Shown here: in pieces, positions 1-8,803 of the stretch | Numbering within the stretch: the first letter of the stretch is position 1 | How the letters are laid out: every line of letters starts with the position of its first letter | Assembly: GCF_002355595.1 (NCBI RefSeq) | Contig: NZ_AP017422.1 | Location: 3,596,001-3,660,000, forward strand | Source of the DNA: Filimonas lacunae | GTDB lineage: Bacteria > Bacteroidota > Bacteroidia > Chitinophagales > Chitinophagaceae | Reading direction: 5' to 3' | DNA length: 64,000 bases | Notes under the pieces: model-generated | What the model was told of the DNA's origin: nothing | Seen by the model: the letters and a program-made list of their open reading frames with translations, nothing else | Databases searched by the model: none | Program-made: the position numbers and the translations under genes

Positions 1-452
1 GGCGCTAATTGCATAGCCCTTTGTATCAGGTCAGGAAAAGAATGCAATGCCTTAGCCCCCTGCGGAGCAGCACCAACGATCATTATTTTACGAATAAGCG
101 CCGGACGCAATACCGCCAGCTGCTGTGCTATAAAACCACCCAGCGAAAAGCCCAGCACATCCATTTGCGTAATGCCCAGTTGTTCAATAAAACGGATAGC
201 ATCCTGTGTCATAGCATATACACTGTCCGGCGTTACGCCACCCGAATTACCTACCCCTTTGTTATCAAAAACAATCACCTCCCGTTGTTTAGCCAGGCCA
301 TTCATAATAATAGGATCCCAGTTATCCAGCGTGCCTGTAAAATGCTGAAAACCTACTACCGGAACACCACCCAGCTTACCAAACCGGCGGTAGGCAAATG
401 ATACGCCGTCCACTTCTATATATTGGGTAGGCGCAGAAACAAATAAATCCAT
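1..452 (-). CDS. alpha/beta hydrolase, partial (C-terminus outside window)
   Basis: Reading from the ATG at 450-452 on the minus strand gives 150 codons that run off the left edge. The protein begins MDLFVSAPTQYIEVDGVSFA and has the layout of a soluble alpha/beta hydrolase: an oxyanion-region segment (GFQHFTGTLDNWDP, about residues 35-48), VFDNKGVGNSGG near 70, and the nucleophile elbow GFSLGG near 110 with Ser as the likely nucleophile. The His of the triad would lie outside the window. There is no signal peptide, so it is likely cytoplasmic. It is divergent from the TetR gene at 688, with 235 bp between them. Such TetR/hydrolase pairs often form a small stress or detoxification unit; the substrate is not predictable. 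Family call confident, function not. Confidence 0.85.
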   Translation of the reverse strand, partial: MDLFVSAPTQYIEVDGVSFAYRRFGKLGGVPVVGFQHFTGTLDNWDPIIMNGLAKQREVIVFDNKGVGNSGGVTPDSVYAMTQDAIRFIEQLGITQMDVLGFSLGGFIAQQLAVLRPALIRKIMIVGAAPQGAKALHSFPDLIQRAMQLA

Positions 453-499
453 AGTTGCTGACTTTATCGGATGATTAAATAGTTATATTTTTTATGATA

Positions 500-507
500 C
501 AAAGCTA
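500..507 (-). promoter_or_regulatory. candidate -7 promoter element for the hydrolase
   Basis: The plus strand reads CAAAGCTA, so the minus strand reads TAGCTTTG, matching the Bacteroidota -7 consensus TAnnTTTG 48 bp before the hydrolase ATG. No clear -33 TTTG is seen at the right distance, so the site may depend on an activator. Confidence 0.4.
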
Positions 508-549
508 TACCGGTTAAAACCCGCAGGGTTGACTCTATGCTATAAACTG

Positions 550-565
550 TGGCACGATACCACGA
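550..565. promoter_or_regulatory. candidate activator site TGGCACGATACCACGA
   Basis: A partly palindromic 16-mer lies about 45 bp upstream of the hydrolase -7 element. Its core GGCACGATAC recurs with one change (GGCATGATAC, 8771-8780) upstream of the gene at 8834. A shared regulator, possibly one of the local AraC proteins, is inferred. Confidence 0.3.
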
Positions 566-647
566 AAACATCGCCCACCCATCCCCACCAGGCCCATACC
601 CCTTAAAACTGTAATGGAAAATAAAATCACCGGAAATGCACAAAACT

Positions 648-659
648 GACCGATCGGTC
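648..659. promoter_or_regulatory. TetR-family operator GACCGATCGGTC
   Basis: A perfect 12-bp palindrome, GACCGATCGGTC, sits 28 bp before the TetR start codon and directly abuts a TATTTTTG -7 element at 661-668. It resembles operators of the TGACCGATCGGTC type bound by many TetR proteins. Position between the -33 and -7 regions implies autorepression; control of the divergent hydrolase is also possible. Confidence 0.75.
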
Positions 660-660
660 T

Positions 661-668
661 TATTTTTG
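661..668 (+). promoter_or_regulatory. -7 promoter element of the TetR gene
   Basis: TATTTTTG matches TAnnTTTG, 19 bp before the ATG at 688, immediately downstream of the TetR palindrome. No convincing -33 box is visible. Confidence 0.5.
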
Positions 669-687
669 TTTTCTCAAACATATACCG

Positions 688-1278
688 ATGTCTAAAGGAG
701 ATGCTACACGACAGATGATTGTGGAGAAAGCTGCCCCTATATTTAATATAAAAGGGATGGCAGCCACCGCCATGAGCGACATTATGGAAGTGACCGGCTT
801 ATCTAAAGGCAGCATGTATAACCACTTCCAGGACAAAGAAATGCTGGTGTCGGCAGTAGTAGATTATAACCTGCATTCTTATGCAGGCAAAATAAGAGCA
901 GCCATTGGCCCTGAGAAAACGGCAGTTAAAAAACTGTTCGCTTTTATAGATCTGCTCGGCACCCCGCTGTCACCCATTATAGAGGGCGGATGCCCGGTAC
1001 TCAATTTTGGAACAGAAGCTGACGACACCCACCCCAGCGTTGCAACTAAGCTAAATGCCATGATAGAGTTGTGTGAAAATGCATTGGCAGGCATTATTAA
1101 AGAAGGGATACAGCAGAAAGAATTTGATGCGGATTGGAACTATAAAGAGTTTGCTGTTATAATGTTTTCTATGATGGAAGGCGGGCATATATTAAGCAGG
1201 ATTGCCGGTAATAATAACCGGATGAAACTGATAAGCAAAACACTGAAAGCAATGATTAAACAACATGTAATACAATAA
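688..1278 (+). CDS. TetR/AcrR-family transcriptional regulator
   Basis: A 196-residue protein of normal TetR length. The N-terminal helix-turn-helix covers about residues 8-55, with the typical GMAATAMSDIMEVTGLSKG and SMYNHFQDKEML stretches; the C-terminal two thirds is an all-helical ligand and dimerisation domain. A perfect GACCGATCGGTC palindrome lies just upstream, so it probably represses itself and perhaps the divergent hydrolase. The next gene starts 35 bp downstream on the same strand, so read-through into the sigma-54 activator is possible. The inducing ligand is unknown. Confidence 0.92.
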   Translation: MSKGDATRQMIVEKAAPIFNIKGMAATAMSDIMEVTGLSKGSMYNHFQDKEMLVSAVVDYNLHSYAGKIRAAIGPEKTAVKKLFAFIDLLGTPLSPIIEGGCPVLNFGTEADDTHPSVATKLNAMIELCENALAGIIKEGIQQKEFDADWNYKEFAVIMFSMMEGGHILSRIAGNNNRMKLISKTLKAMIKQHVIQ

Positions 1279-1313
1279 CAGTCGCTATTATCCGGCAGGC
1301 GCAGTAAACGTGT

Positions 1314-3176
1314 ATGATAACAGGTACCATTTTAATTGTAGAAGATGAGTTCATCGTAGCAACTGACCTCACCCGCAAATTAACCAAAGCGGGTTACGAG
1401 GTTTGCGCGGTAGCTACTTCCGTTGCAGAAGCCACGGAGCTGATACAATTGCATCAGCCGGCCTGGGCTATATTGGATATCTTTTTAATGGACGGCTCAT
1501 TGGGCACACAGCTGGCAGAACAGCTGGTGGCAAAAAACATAGGCTTCCTGTACCTTTCGGCCAGTCAGGATATACACATCATAGAAAAAGCCCGGCTTAC
1601 CAATCCCTACGGCTTCCTGGTAAAACCTTTTAAAGAGCAGGATTTGCTGATGATGCTGGAAATAGCCATACAAAAACACCAGCACCAACTGCAACTGGCA
1701 GCACAGCGCGAAATGTTCTGGCAACAAAACCTGCAACTGCTGAACGGGGAACAAACCCCGGTTTGTGAAAAAATAAAACAGGTGCCGGGTTTCTTTCAAA
1801 GCGCCATACCGTTTGATTATATGCACATCAGCACCACCACACCCAATAGCACCCATAGCCACCGGTATGGTTTTCTGCGCAAAGATTTTAACCATTACCA
1901 GGTGCTGGAACAGGCGGATATATTGACTATCATTGATGAACAGGCCCCGCTACACTGGCAGGAACAGTTCATGCATTATTATAACTTTTGTTCACACACC
2001 ACCTGGAACACTGTTTTAGAAAATAAAGAAAAGGTGTTACTCAGCTTTTACAGCAGAAGCCACAACGCCTATACAGGCGAACACCTGTCTTTTTTACAAA
2101 ACCATGCCCTACCATTACAAACCTTTTTGCAACTTTTATTAAAGCCTTTACCACCTGCTGCTTCACCGGGGCCCGGCGCTGTTATGCCCGATACATCTCA
2201 CAAGGATGAAAAACCATCGTTTACCGGCATCATTGGCAAAAGCCCGGCATTATTGCGGGTACTGGACCATATAGCCACGGTAGCCCCTTCCCCTACTTCT
2301 GTTCTTATCACCGGCGAAAGTGGCACCGGCAAAGAGCGGGTGGCAAAAGCAATACACCAGTTATCTGACAGAAGACACAAACCACTGGTAGTGATCAACT
2401 GCGCTGCGTTGCCTGCCGACCTGATAGAGCCGGAACTGTTTGGCCACGAGAAAGGCGCTTTTACCGGCGCGCACGACAAGCGTGCAGGCAAGTTTGAACT
2501 GGCACATGGCGGCACCCTGTTCCTGGATGAAGTGGGTGAATTATCGCTTGCTGCACAAATGAAGCTGCTGCGCGTGCTGCAGGAAAGAGAAGTGGAACGG
2601 ATAGGTGCCAACAAAACTTTTAAAGTAGATGTGCGCGTAATAGCTGCCACAAACAGAAAACTGGAAGAAGCCGTGGCAGCCGGCCGCTTCCGGCTGGATC
2701 TGTATTTCCGGCTGAACGTATACCAGATCATTCTTCCCCCGCTTCGCGAGCGGCAGGAAGACATTCCACTGCTGGCTGCACATTTTACTAAAATGTATTC
2801 CACCTCACTGAAAAAGCCGCCGGTATCCATTAGCAGTGAAGCCATGCAAACACTCATGCACTATCCCTGGCCCGGCAATGTAAGAGAGCTGGCACATACT
2901 ATTGAACGCAGCGTTTTACTAACACGCGGGTATATGATGCGTGAAATAATACTGCCACAAAAACCTTTGGCTACTGATTTCAGCTTTAGTGTCATCAATG
3001 CCAAAGCAACCAGCAACGCCGCTAATGAAGCTGATTACCTGGTGAGCATATTAAAACTATGCAAAGGTAAAATACGTGGTGAAGGAGGCGCAGCCAGCTA
3101 TTTAGGTATTCCGGCAACCACTTTACAGTCGCGCATGAAAAAATTAGGCATAAAAAAAGTGTTTGATTTTGAATAA
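1314..3176 (+). CDS. receiver-domain sigma-54-dependent response regulator (NtrC type)
   Basis: A 620-residue three-part regulator. Residues 1-120 are a CheY-like receiver with acidic pocket E10/D11, phospho-acceptor Asp55 (AILDIF) and Lys104 (FLVKPF). Residues 130-280 form a GAF-like linker of low similarity. Residues 303-545 are the sigma-54-interacting AAA+ domain: Walker A GESGTGKE near 334-341, the RNA-polymerase loop GAFTGA at 381-386, Walker B GGTLFLDE. A Fis-type helix-turn-helix closes the protein (GAASYLGIPATTLQSRMKKL). The intact GAFTGA implies true sigma-54 activation rather than a degenerate role. No histidine kinase is adjacent, so the phosphodonor is unknown. The AAA+ and HTH parts closely match those of the 1210-residue protein at 4236, suggesting local duplication. 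Confidence 0.93.
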   Translation: MITGTILIVEDEFIVATDLTRKLTKAGYEVCAVATSVAEATELIQLHQPAWAILDIFLMDGSLGTQLAEQLVAKNIGFLYLSASQDIHIIEKARLTNPYGFLVKPFKEQDLLMMLEIAIQKHQHQLQLAAQREMFWQQNLQLLNGEQTPVCEKIKQVPGFFQSAIPFDYMHISTTTPNSTHSHRYGFLRKDFNHYQVLEQADILTIIDEQAPLHWQEQFMHYYNFCSHTTWNTVLENKEKVLLSFYSRSHNAYTGEHLSFLQNHALPLQTFLQLLLKPLPPAASPGPGAVMPDTSHKDEKPSFTGIIGKSPALLRVLDHIATVAPSPTSVLITGESGTGKERVAKAIHQLSDRRHKPLVVINCAALPADLIEPELFGHEKGAFTGAHDKRAGKFELAHGGTLFLDEVGELSLAAQMKLLRVLQEREVERIGANKTFKVDVRVIAATNRKLEEAVAAGRFRLDLYFRLNVYQIILPPLRERQEDIPLLAAHFTKMYSTSLKKPPVSISSEAMQTLMHYPWPGNVRELAHTIERSVLLTRGYMMREIILPQKPLATDFSFSVINAKATSNAANEADYLVSILKLCKGKIRGEGGAASYLGIPATTLQSRMKKLGIKKVFDFE

Positions 3177-3178
3177 TC

Positions 3179-3218
3179 AGTGGCAGTACCCTATGAATAG
3201 TGGCGATATACAGTGAAT
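3179..3218. repeat. tandem 20-bp direct repeat upstream of an AraC gene
   Basis: Two abutting 20-bp units (3179-3198 and 3199-3218) share AGTGGC at one end and TGAAT at the other, plus internal matches. They begin just after the stop codon of the response regulator. A shorter relative, GTGGCACATTATTGGAAT, occurs at 3307-3324. Tandem sites of this kind often bind AraC proteins or enhancer-binding activators; no partner is proven. Confidence 0.5.
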
Positions 3219-3325
3219 AAAATCAGCATTTCGGCCATTGACGATATAAAGAGAGTTTGAAATCAACAAAACAAGCAATACACACTGATTTACAAACACT
3301 TACGAGGTGGCACATTATTGGAATT

Positions 3326-3341
3326 ATAGTGTAAACACTAT
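3326..3341. promoter_or_regulatory. perfect inverted repeat ATAGTGT-AA-ACACTAT
   Basis: A 7-bp perfect inverted repeat with a 2-bp centre lies 24 bp before the AraC start at 3366. A weak sigma-54-like motif (TGGCAC at 3308-3313 followed by TGGA at 3319-3322) precedes it. It is a candidate operator for the following genes. Confidence 0.4.
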
Positions 3342-3365
3342 TTTATTATATCCAATAATCTTACA

Positions 3366-4235
3366 ATGAATATATCTGCCGGGAATAGTTTGAAAGCGTT
3401 TTATTATATGAATCCGAAAACGGGGATTCCTTTTTTATCTATTACTCATATTGATGCATTAACACCATTACCAGTACCTGTAAACCGTAAAAGCTACAGG
3501 ATATTAATAATAAACTCCGGCAGCTGTAACTGCCAGATTGATAAAATGGAAACTACTATAGACAACACAAGCATGGCCGTGGTAAAGCCCAATATATACC
3601 TGTCTGTTTCGCCCGGAACAGAAGCCAGCGGCTATATCATATCCTTTTGTAACCAGTTTTTGCACCTGCTTACCAGCATGGCCCCTAAACTGCAACGGTT
3701 GCCTATACATTTAAAACAGGCGCAGAACATACGGTTAACTACGGAGGAACAAACACATTTAACCACCCTGACAGAGAAGCTGGCACACGAACTGCATCAT
3801 GAACATGATAAAGCCGACACTCCCATCATACATGCTTTATTCCAGGTATTTGCCTTTGAAATAAGCCGGCTGCTGGCCAAACAGGCTCCTTTAAAAAATG
3901 CACGGTGCAGCCAGTTATTAATGCGGTTTTATTCATTGCTGGATGAGCATTTTGCTTCTTTCAAGCAGCCTTTTCAATATGCCAGTATGATGTATATCAC
4001 CCCCAACCAGTTGAACAATATTATTAAAACCACATTAGGCTGCACAGCCAGCACTATTATACAGGAGCGCATTGTAACAGAAGCTAAAATGCTGATTGCA
4101 CACAACAACCTGAGCATGAAAGAGGTGGCGTTTAAACTGGGCTTTGAAGATATGTCGCACTTTAGCCGCTTCTTTAAAAAAGTAGCAGGCACATCGTTTT
4201 CCAGCTTCAGAAAAGAAATACAACTACAAAATTAA
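3366..4235 (+). CDS. AraC-family transcriptional regulator
   Basis: A 289-residue protein. Residues 15-165 look like an AraC cupin-type sensing domain, and the last 90 residues carry the two helix-turn-helix motifs, ending in the characteristic KEVAFKLGFEDMSHFSRFFK and KVAGTSFSSFRKE segments. Its stop codon is followed directly by the ATG of the sigma-54 activator at 4236 (no gap), so the two are almost certainly translationally coupled. It is a paralogue of the AraC gene at 7919 on the other side of that activator: both share FYSLLD and TPN/HLN segments in the middle. Regulated genes and ligand are unknown. The start is supported by the upstream inverted repeat and the absence of a better ATG. 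Confidence 0.93.
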   Translation: MNISAGNSLKAFYYMNPKTGIPFLSITHIDALTPLPVPVNRKSYRILIINSGSCNCQIDKMETTIDNTSMAVVKPNIYLSVSPGTEASGYIISFCNQFLHLLTSMAPKLQRLPIHLKQAQNIRLTTEEQTHLTTLTEKLAHELHHEHDKADTPIIHALFQVFAFEISRLLAKQAPLKNARCSQLLMRFYSLLDEHFASFKQPFQYASMMYITPNQLNNIIKTTLGCTASTIIQERIVTEAKMLIAHNNLSMKEVAFKLGFEDMSHFSRFFKKVAGTSFSSFRKEIQLQN

Positions 4236-7200
4236 ATGGCCATGCATTCTATGCCCTTAACTGAAAATAACGATAGTGAACAGCATTACCTGCAAAGCAT
4301 GCACACAGCCACCGAACTGCTTTCGCTTTGCGAAGCATTTACCTCTGTACAGGAACCTAAGCAACTGGAATACCTGCTACGCCTGCAGGTTCATCCCTTA
4401 CTGGGCATCCATACGTCCTATGTCACTTGCATTAAAGAAAGTAATAACGGCGATGAATATTTACTGCACACTCCTCCTGCGGAGATTACCAGGGAACAAA
4501 AGGAATATTATATCCTGCAAAAAGAAAAGGATGCCCTGTTACTGGGTTTGCTGAACCGCATCAATGAACAGGAAAGATATATCCGGCTCGATTGGAACCG
4601 GCAGGCGGAAGAAATACAGGCAGATACCGCACTACGTGCTTTTCCGAACGCAGGCACAGCGGCACTGCTGATAGCCGGCTTGTTTCGCAGAAGTAAGGTA
4701 ATTGGCTACTGGCTGATGCTTGTGCCCGAACACCTTTCCAAAGCCGCTTTACCTTCGCGGCTGCTGGACCTGGTTACCCTGCAATTATCCAATGCAGTAC
4801 ACAAGATCATTTTATATGAACAATTACACAGCAACAAAAAAGAAAGCGAAAGCCTGCAACTGCTGAATATAGATCTGGCAGCAGCCCGTAACAGGCAGGA
4901 TATTCTTAGCCTGGTACGCACCCGGTTATTAGCCCTGTTTCCCTTTTCGCATCACTTTATCTGTAAGGTAAATGAAGATGACACTACACTTAGTCTTTAT
5001 GGAACCGATGTGCATTCCTGCGCCCAGTATCATCCGCTTTATGAAACGGTGAAAGCAATGAAAGTACCTATTGCGGATGGCATCTGGAATAAAGTATTAC
5101 TATCATCCGAGCCAGCGGTGTTTGATCTTACCGAAATGGAAAAGCGGGAAACACTCCCCATGTATCTGCGCGTAAATGCAGAATCGGGCATCAGATGGGT
5201 GGTTATGCTGGCTTTTAAATTAGATGAAAAAGTTATTGGCGCATGGGCTATTGCATTTACCCATACCCAACAACCATTATCCCGGCAATTGAAACTGATA
5301 AAAGCTATAGCGGCACCGGTATCTGTAGCCATCTCCAATATCATTGCCAACGAATCGTTGCATGAAAAAAGGGAAGAAAGAGAAAGACTGCTGGATGCCA
5401 ATTTTGCACTGGCAGATGTAAGGGACCGGCAAAAACTGGAAGAAGCATTACACCTGCACCTGCCGCTGCTGTTACGCAACAGTTATCATTCGGTAGCATT
5501 GGTGCAGGAAAGCAAGGCTAACACAGAAATTGATATTATACGCATAGAACACCTTTTTCATACCTCTGCCAACAATACACAGCTTACCGCCTTGCATAAC
5601 GAAGGGGTGCAGTGGATAGCTGTTCTTTCCCTTAAAAACGGAAACGAGCCCGCCGCCTGCCTGCATGTTTATTTTAAAGGTGTAGAAAAACCGGAGAAAA
5701 AACTGCTGAACCTGTTGAAAGAAATTTCCCTACCCGCATCCAAAGCGTTTTCTGCCATTTTACATTACGAAGAAATTGTAAGGCGCGACAAGGAAAAAGA
5801 ATTGCTGTTAACACTGAGTAAAGACATTGCCGGCATACGTGAAAAAGAACAACTATTGCAAACCATCAAAAAACGTTTGCAGCAGCCTATGGGTTTTACT
5901 CATTTTGCACTGGCGGTAAAAGATGCAGCAGGTGTTATCACCACCTTCCTGGCCGATCCTGGTTCGCGTGCCAAAATGCATCCTTCCTATTATAGCCTTT
6001 TCCGGCAAGAGCTTCAGCACGACCATCCTTTTCTGCAACACATTCACCAGGCATCGCAACCTGTGGTGATTAACAGGAATAATGCAGTAGCCTTTTCTGA
6101 ATTGCCCGATGTTATCAAAGTAAACTTTGAAAGCGGCATAGAAGAAATGGTCATCACACGGCTTTACGATGGGATAAACGTGTTTGGTTACTGGTTTTTA
6201 TTTTTCCAGGAACGGGGCCAGATTTTATCTGCACAGTTTAACCTGGTAAGCGCTATATCGCACCAGCTTTCCACTGCTATGTTAAACATACGCGCTAATA
6301 CAGAACTCATTAACCGCGACCGGGAAAATGAACTGCTGCTTAACATCAGTAAAATGATTTCCGGTGCTAAAAACTATGGTGATGTTACAGCACTGATTGC
6401 CGCTAAACTACCCGAGGTATTTTTGTTTGAACATCACCTGATAGGGATTATACAGGAGCGGGATGCTATGATACAGTTTGTGCTTCCTCCTTCCCCCACC
6501 CCCGGAATCACTTACAGCGAGCATACCTATACCCTTTCTGACCTGCTGGGCGAAGAAACAGGCGAATCACTGCTAACCAGCGATTCTTTTATCGAAATAA
6601 CACTCACCAGTAAACAAATCATCCGCTTTCAGCAGATCACCGGCGAACGTATACCGGCACAGGCAATGGTTACCAGCTTTACCTACAGCGGTAAACTAAC
6701 CGGCATCTGGCTGCTATTTTACACCAACACACCCGCTGTTTCTGATAAAAAGTCGCGGCTGCTGTCCAGCATTAAAGACCAGCTTTCAGTTGCTATTGGC
6801 AACTTACAGGCATCCGAACAGATACAGCGCCAACTAACAGAAACCAGCCATTATAAAGAACACCTGGAAGAAGAAAAGATTTACCTGCGGGAAGAACTGG
6901 AAACCGCCTATCAATATGCGGATATAGTAGGACAAAGCAATGCTGTAAAGAAAGTATTTGAAATGGTAGCGCTGGTAGCGCCTTCGGACAGCACGGTGCT
7001 GATACAGGGAGAAACGGGCACAGGTAAAGAGCTGATAGCAAGAGCCATACATCACCTCTCGCCCCGGCAAAGTAAGTTAATGGTGAAAGTAAACTGTGCA
7101 GCCCTGCCGGCCAACCTGGTAGAAAGTGAATTATTCGGACATGAAAAAGGCAGCTTTACAGGCGCTATAGAACGCCGCATTGGCAAGTTTGAACTGGCTA

Positions 7201-7868
7201 ATGGCGGCACTCTTTTTCTTGATGAAATAGGCGAAATGCCTTTGGAGCTACAGGTGAAGTTACTGCGGGCCTTGCAGGAACGGGAGATAGAAAGAATTGG
7301 TGGCCGTTCAGTTATTAAAGTGAATGTGCGCGTGGTTACCGCCACCAACCGCAACCTGGAACAGGAAGTAAGGGAAGGCCGGTTTAGAAGCGACCTGTAT
7401 TTTCGCCTCAACACTTTTCCTATTTATGCGCCACCGCTGCGGGAACATAAAGAAGACATTCCCCTGCTGGCCAACCATTTTGTAAACAGGTTTTCTAAAA
7501 AGGCGGGTAAAGCCATTGACACCATCAGCCAGGGTGCGCTTCAAACATTAATGGCTTACGACTGGCCTGGCAATGTGCGGGAGCTGGAACATCATGTGGA
7601 ACGCTCTGTGCTTTTAGCACAGGGTAATACCATCCGGCAAATGGATGTAATGCTACGCCAGGCTTTTCCGGCTGCTGCTACGCAGGGCGATTCCTCCGCG
7701 ATCAAAACCATTGATGATAACGAGCGTGACCTGATTATACGGGCATTGAAATTTTGCTCCGGAAAAATAAGTGGCACAAATGGGGCGGCATCGCTATTGG
7801 GCGTTCCCCCTACTACCCTGTATTCAAAAATGAAGCGTCTGCATATAAAAAAGACATTCAACAAATAA
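4236..7868 (+). CDS. giant sigma-54-dependent activator with five GAF-like repeats
   Basis: At 1210 residues it is about twice the usual size of a sigma-54 enhancer-binding protein. The first 870 residues consist of five tandem GAF-like modules, at about 27-200, 207-375, 383-515, 523-690 and 698-870. Each opens with a helix resembling ELLLTLSKDIAGIREKEQL, and several end with a short charged coiled helix. Then comes the AAA+ domain: Walker A GETGTGKE (925-932), GSFTGA loop (972-977, Ser replacing the usual Ala), Walker B GGTLFLDE (990-997). A Fis-type HTH ends the protein (GAASLLGVPPTTLYSKMKRL). There is no receiver or transmembrane segment, so it is a cytoplasmic sensor, perhaps of several small molecules. 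It abuts the AraC gene upstream, and another AraC follows 50 bp downstream. Confidence 0.9.
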   Translation: MAMHSMPLTENNDSEQHYLQSMHTATELLSLCEAFTSVQEPKQLEYLLRLQVHPLLGIHTSYVTCIKESNNGDEYLLHTPPAEITREQKEYYILQKEKDALLLGLLNRINEQERYIRLDWNRQAEEIQADTALRAFPNAGTAALLIAGLFRRSKVIGYWLMLVPEHLSKAALPSRLLDLVTLQLSNAVHKIILYEQLHSNKKESESLQLLNIDLAAARNRQDILSLVRTRLLALFPFSHHFICKVNEDDTTLSLYGTDVHSCAQYHPLYETVKAMKVPIADGIWNKVLLSSEPAVFDLTEMEKRETLPMYLRVNAESGIRWVVMLAFKLDEKVIGAWAIAFTHTQQPLSRQLKLIKAIAAPVSVAISNIIANESLHEKREERERLLDANFALADVRDRQKLEEALHLHLPLLLRNSYHSVALVQESKANTEIDIIRIEHLFHTSANNTQLTALHNEGVQWIAVLSLKNGNEPAACLHVYFKGVEKPEKKLLNLLKEISLPASKAFSAILHYEEIVRRDKEKELLLTLSKDIAGIREKEQLLQTIKKRLQQPMGFTHFALAVKDAAGVITTFLADPGSRAKMHPSYYSLFRQELQHDHPFLQHIHQASQPVVINRNNAVAFSELPDVIKVNFESGIEEMVITRLYDGINVFGYWFLFFQERGQILSAQFNLVSAISHQLSTAMLNIRANTELINRDRENELLLNISKMISGAKNYGDVTALIAAKLPEVFLFEHHLIGIIQERDAMIQFVLPPSPTPGITYSEHTYTLSDLLGEETGESLLTSDSFIEITLTSKQIIRFQQITGERIPAQAMVTSFTYSGKLTGIWLLFYTNTPAVSDKKSRLLSSIKDQLSVAIGNLQASEQIQRQLTETSHYKEHLEEEKIYLREELETAYQYADIVGQSNAVKKVFEMVALVAPSDSTVLIQGETGTGKELIARAIHHLSPRQSKLMVKVNCAALPANLVESELFGHEKGSFTGAIERRIGKFELANGGTLFLDEIGEMPLELQVKLLRALQEREIERIGGRSVIKVNVRVVTATNRNLEQEVREGRFRSDLYFRLNTFPIYAPPLREHKEDIPLLANHFVNRFSKKAGKAIDTISQGALQTLMAYDWPGNVRELEHHVERSVLLAQGNTIRQMDVMLRQAFPAAATQGDSSAIKTIDDNERDLIIRALKFCSGKISGTNGAASLLGVPPTTLYSKMKRLHIKKTFNK

Positions 7869-7918
7869 TCCTACACGATTGCCGCCATTTAATCGCCAAC
7901 ATTTAAAAGCTGTAAATT

Positions 7919-8740
7919 ATGAAAACAGGAATGGCAATTCACCATATTGAACCCGGTGCGCCTTTACAAAAATGGCTCACCAACCGTTACACTTATCACC
8001 TGGTGCTGATTAACCAGGGAACACTGCAATATCAATGCGGACAAAAGCAGGTAACCCTACATAAAAATGTAGCAGGTATTATTAAAGCGATGGATGTAGT
8101 TAGCAATATCCGGGAAAACCAGGCATCAGGTTTTGTACTCTCTTTCTCGTATGATTTCCTGGAGCTTTCTATTATCTTATCTGCTGTTACCGTGCGGCAT
8201 TTTCATACGTTAACGCTGGACATTAACAGTGTGCTGGTGTCTGACGAAGACAACAGCATGCTGTGCAGCTTTGCCGCTAAATTAAGCAAGGAGCTTAACA
8301 GCAGTTATTATGATGAAGATGACATGTTACGCAGTTTATTCCAGGTATTCCTGTTCCGCATTTGCAAAGCAGTGCAGGCGCAGGATCCCCCGCAGCACAC
8401 GCACCATACCCATATCAGCAATTTTTATTCATTGCTTGACCAGCACTTTTTATCCTACCGGTTAACGAAAGACTATGCCCGATTAATGACGCTTACCCCT
8501 AATCATCTGAATATGGTAGTGAAGTTAAAAACCGGGCATCCATCCAGCTATATCATTCATCAGCGCGTGCTGGCAGAAGCCAAACGCATGCTCATTTGTG
8601 AAGAGATGAACATGAAAGAGATTGCATCCCGTCTCGGCTTTACAGACAACTCTCATTTCAGCCGTTTCTTTAAAAACCAATCGGGCAGCACCTTTTCGCA
8701 TTTCAAAAACAACTTTAAAGCATTAGAGCATTACCAGTAA
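7919..8740 (+). CDS. AraC-family transcriptional regulator, paralogue of the 3366 gene
   Basis: A 273-residue AraC protein with an N-terminal cupin-like sensing half and two C-terminal helix-turn-helix motifs (MKEIASRLGFTDNSHFSRFF, then SGSTFSHFKNN). It shares with the AraC protein at 3366 the segments FQVF, FYSLLDxHF, TPNxLN and RVLAEAKRMLI, so the pair arose by duplication around the large sigma-54 activator. The 50 bp after that activator show no terminator, so all three genes may be one transcript. Targets are unknown; the nearest downstream gene (8834) has a promoter with a possible activator site. Confidence 0.92.
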   Translation: MKTGMAIHHIEPGAPLQKWLTNRYTYHLVLINQGTLQYQCGQKQVTLHKNVAGIIKAMDVVSNIRENQASGFVLSFSYDFLELSIILSAVTVRHFHTLTLDINSVLVSDEDNSMLCSFAAKLSKELNSSYYDEDDMLRSLFQVFLFRICKAVQAQDPPQHTHHTHISNFYSLLDQHFLSYRLTKDYARLMTLTPNHLNMVVKLKTGHPSSYIIHQRVLAEAKRMLICEEMNMKEIASRLGFTDNSHFSRFFKNQSGSTFSHFKNNFKALEHYQ

Positions 8741-8770
8741 ACACAACCGCTAATTGTACCACAACAACCC

Positions 8771-8780
8771 GGCATGATAC
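8771..8780. promoter_or_regulatory. candidate activator site GGCATGATAC
   Basis: Nine of ten bases match GGCACGATAC at 551-560 in front of the hydrolase at the left edge. Here it lies about 25 bp upstream of a -7 element, the position expected for an activator. Confidence 0.3.
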
Positions 8781-8803
8781 ATGAGCAGCAAAAAGCGGGA
8801 CTA

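Noticed and set aside
9-401. Plus-strand reading frame at the left edge
   Set aside because: It is the antisense of the alpha/beta hydrolase, whose nucleophile elbow and start are clear.
2198-2857. Antisense reading frames over the sigma-54 activators, M16, SusC and GH2 genes
   Set aside because: They lie opposite strong domain-bearing genes, have Ser/Arg-rich composition typical of antisense shadows, and no promoter.
3308-3322. Sigma-54 promoter (TGGCAC...TGGA) before the AraC gene
   Set aside because: The -12 GC is replaced by GA, so it is mentioned only as a weak candidate and not called.
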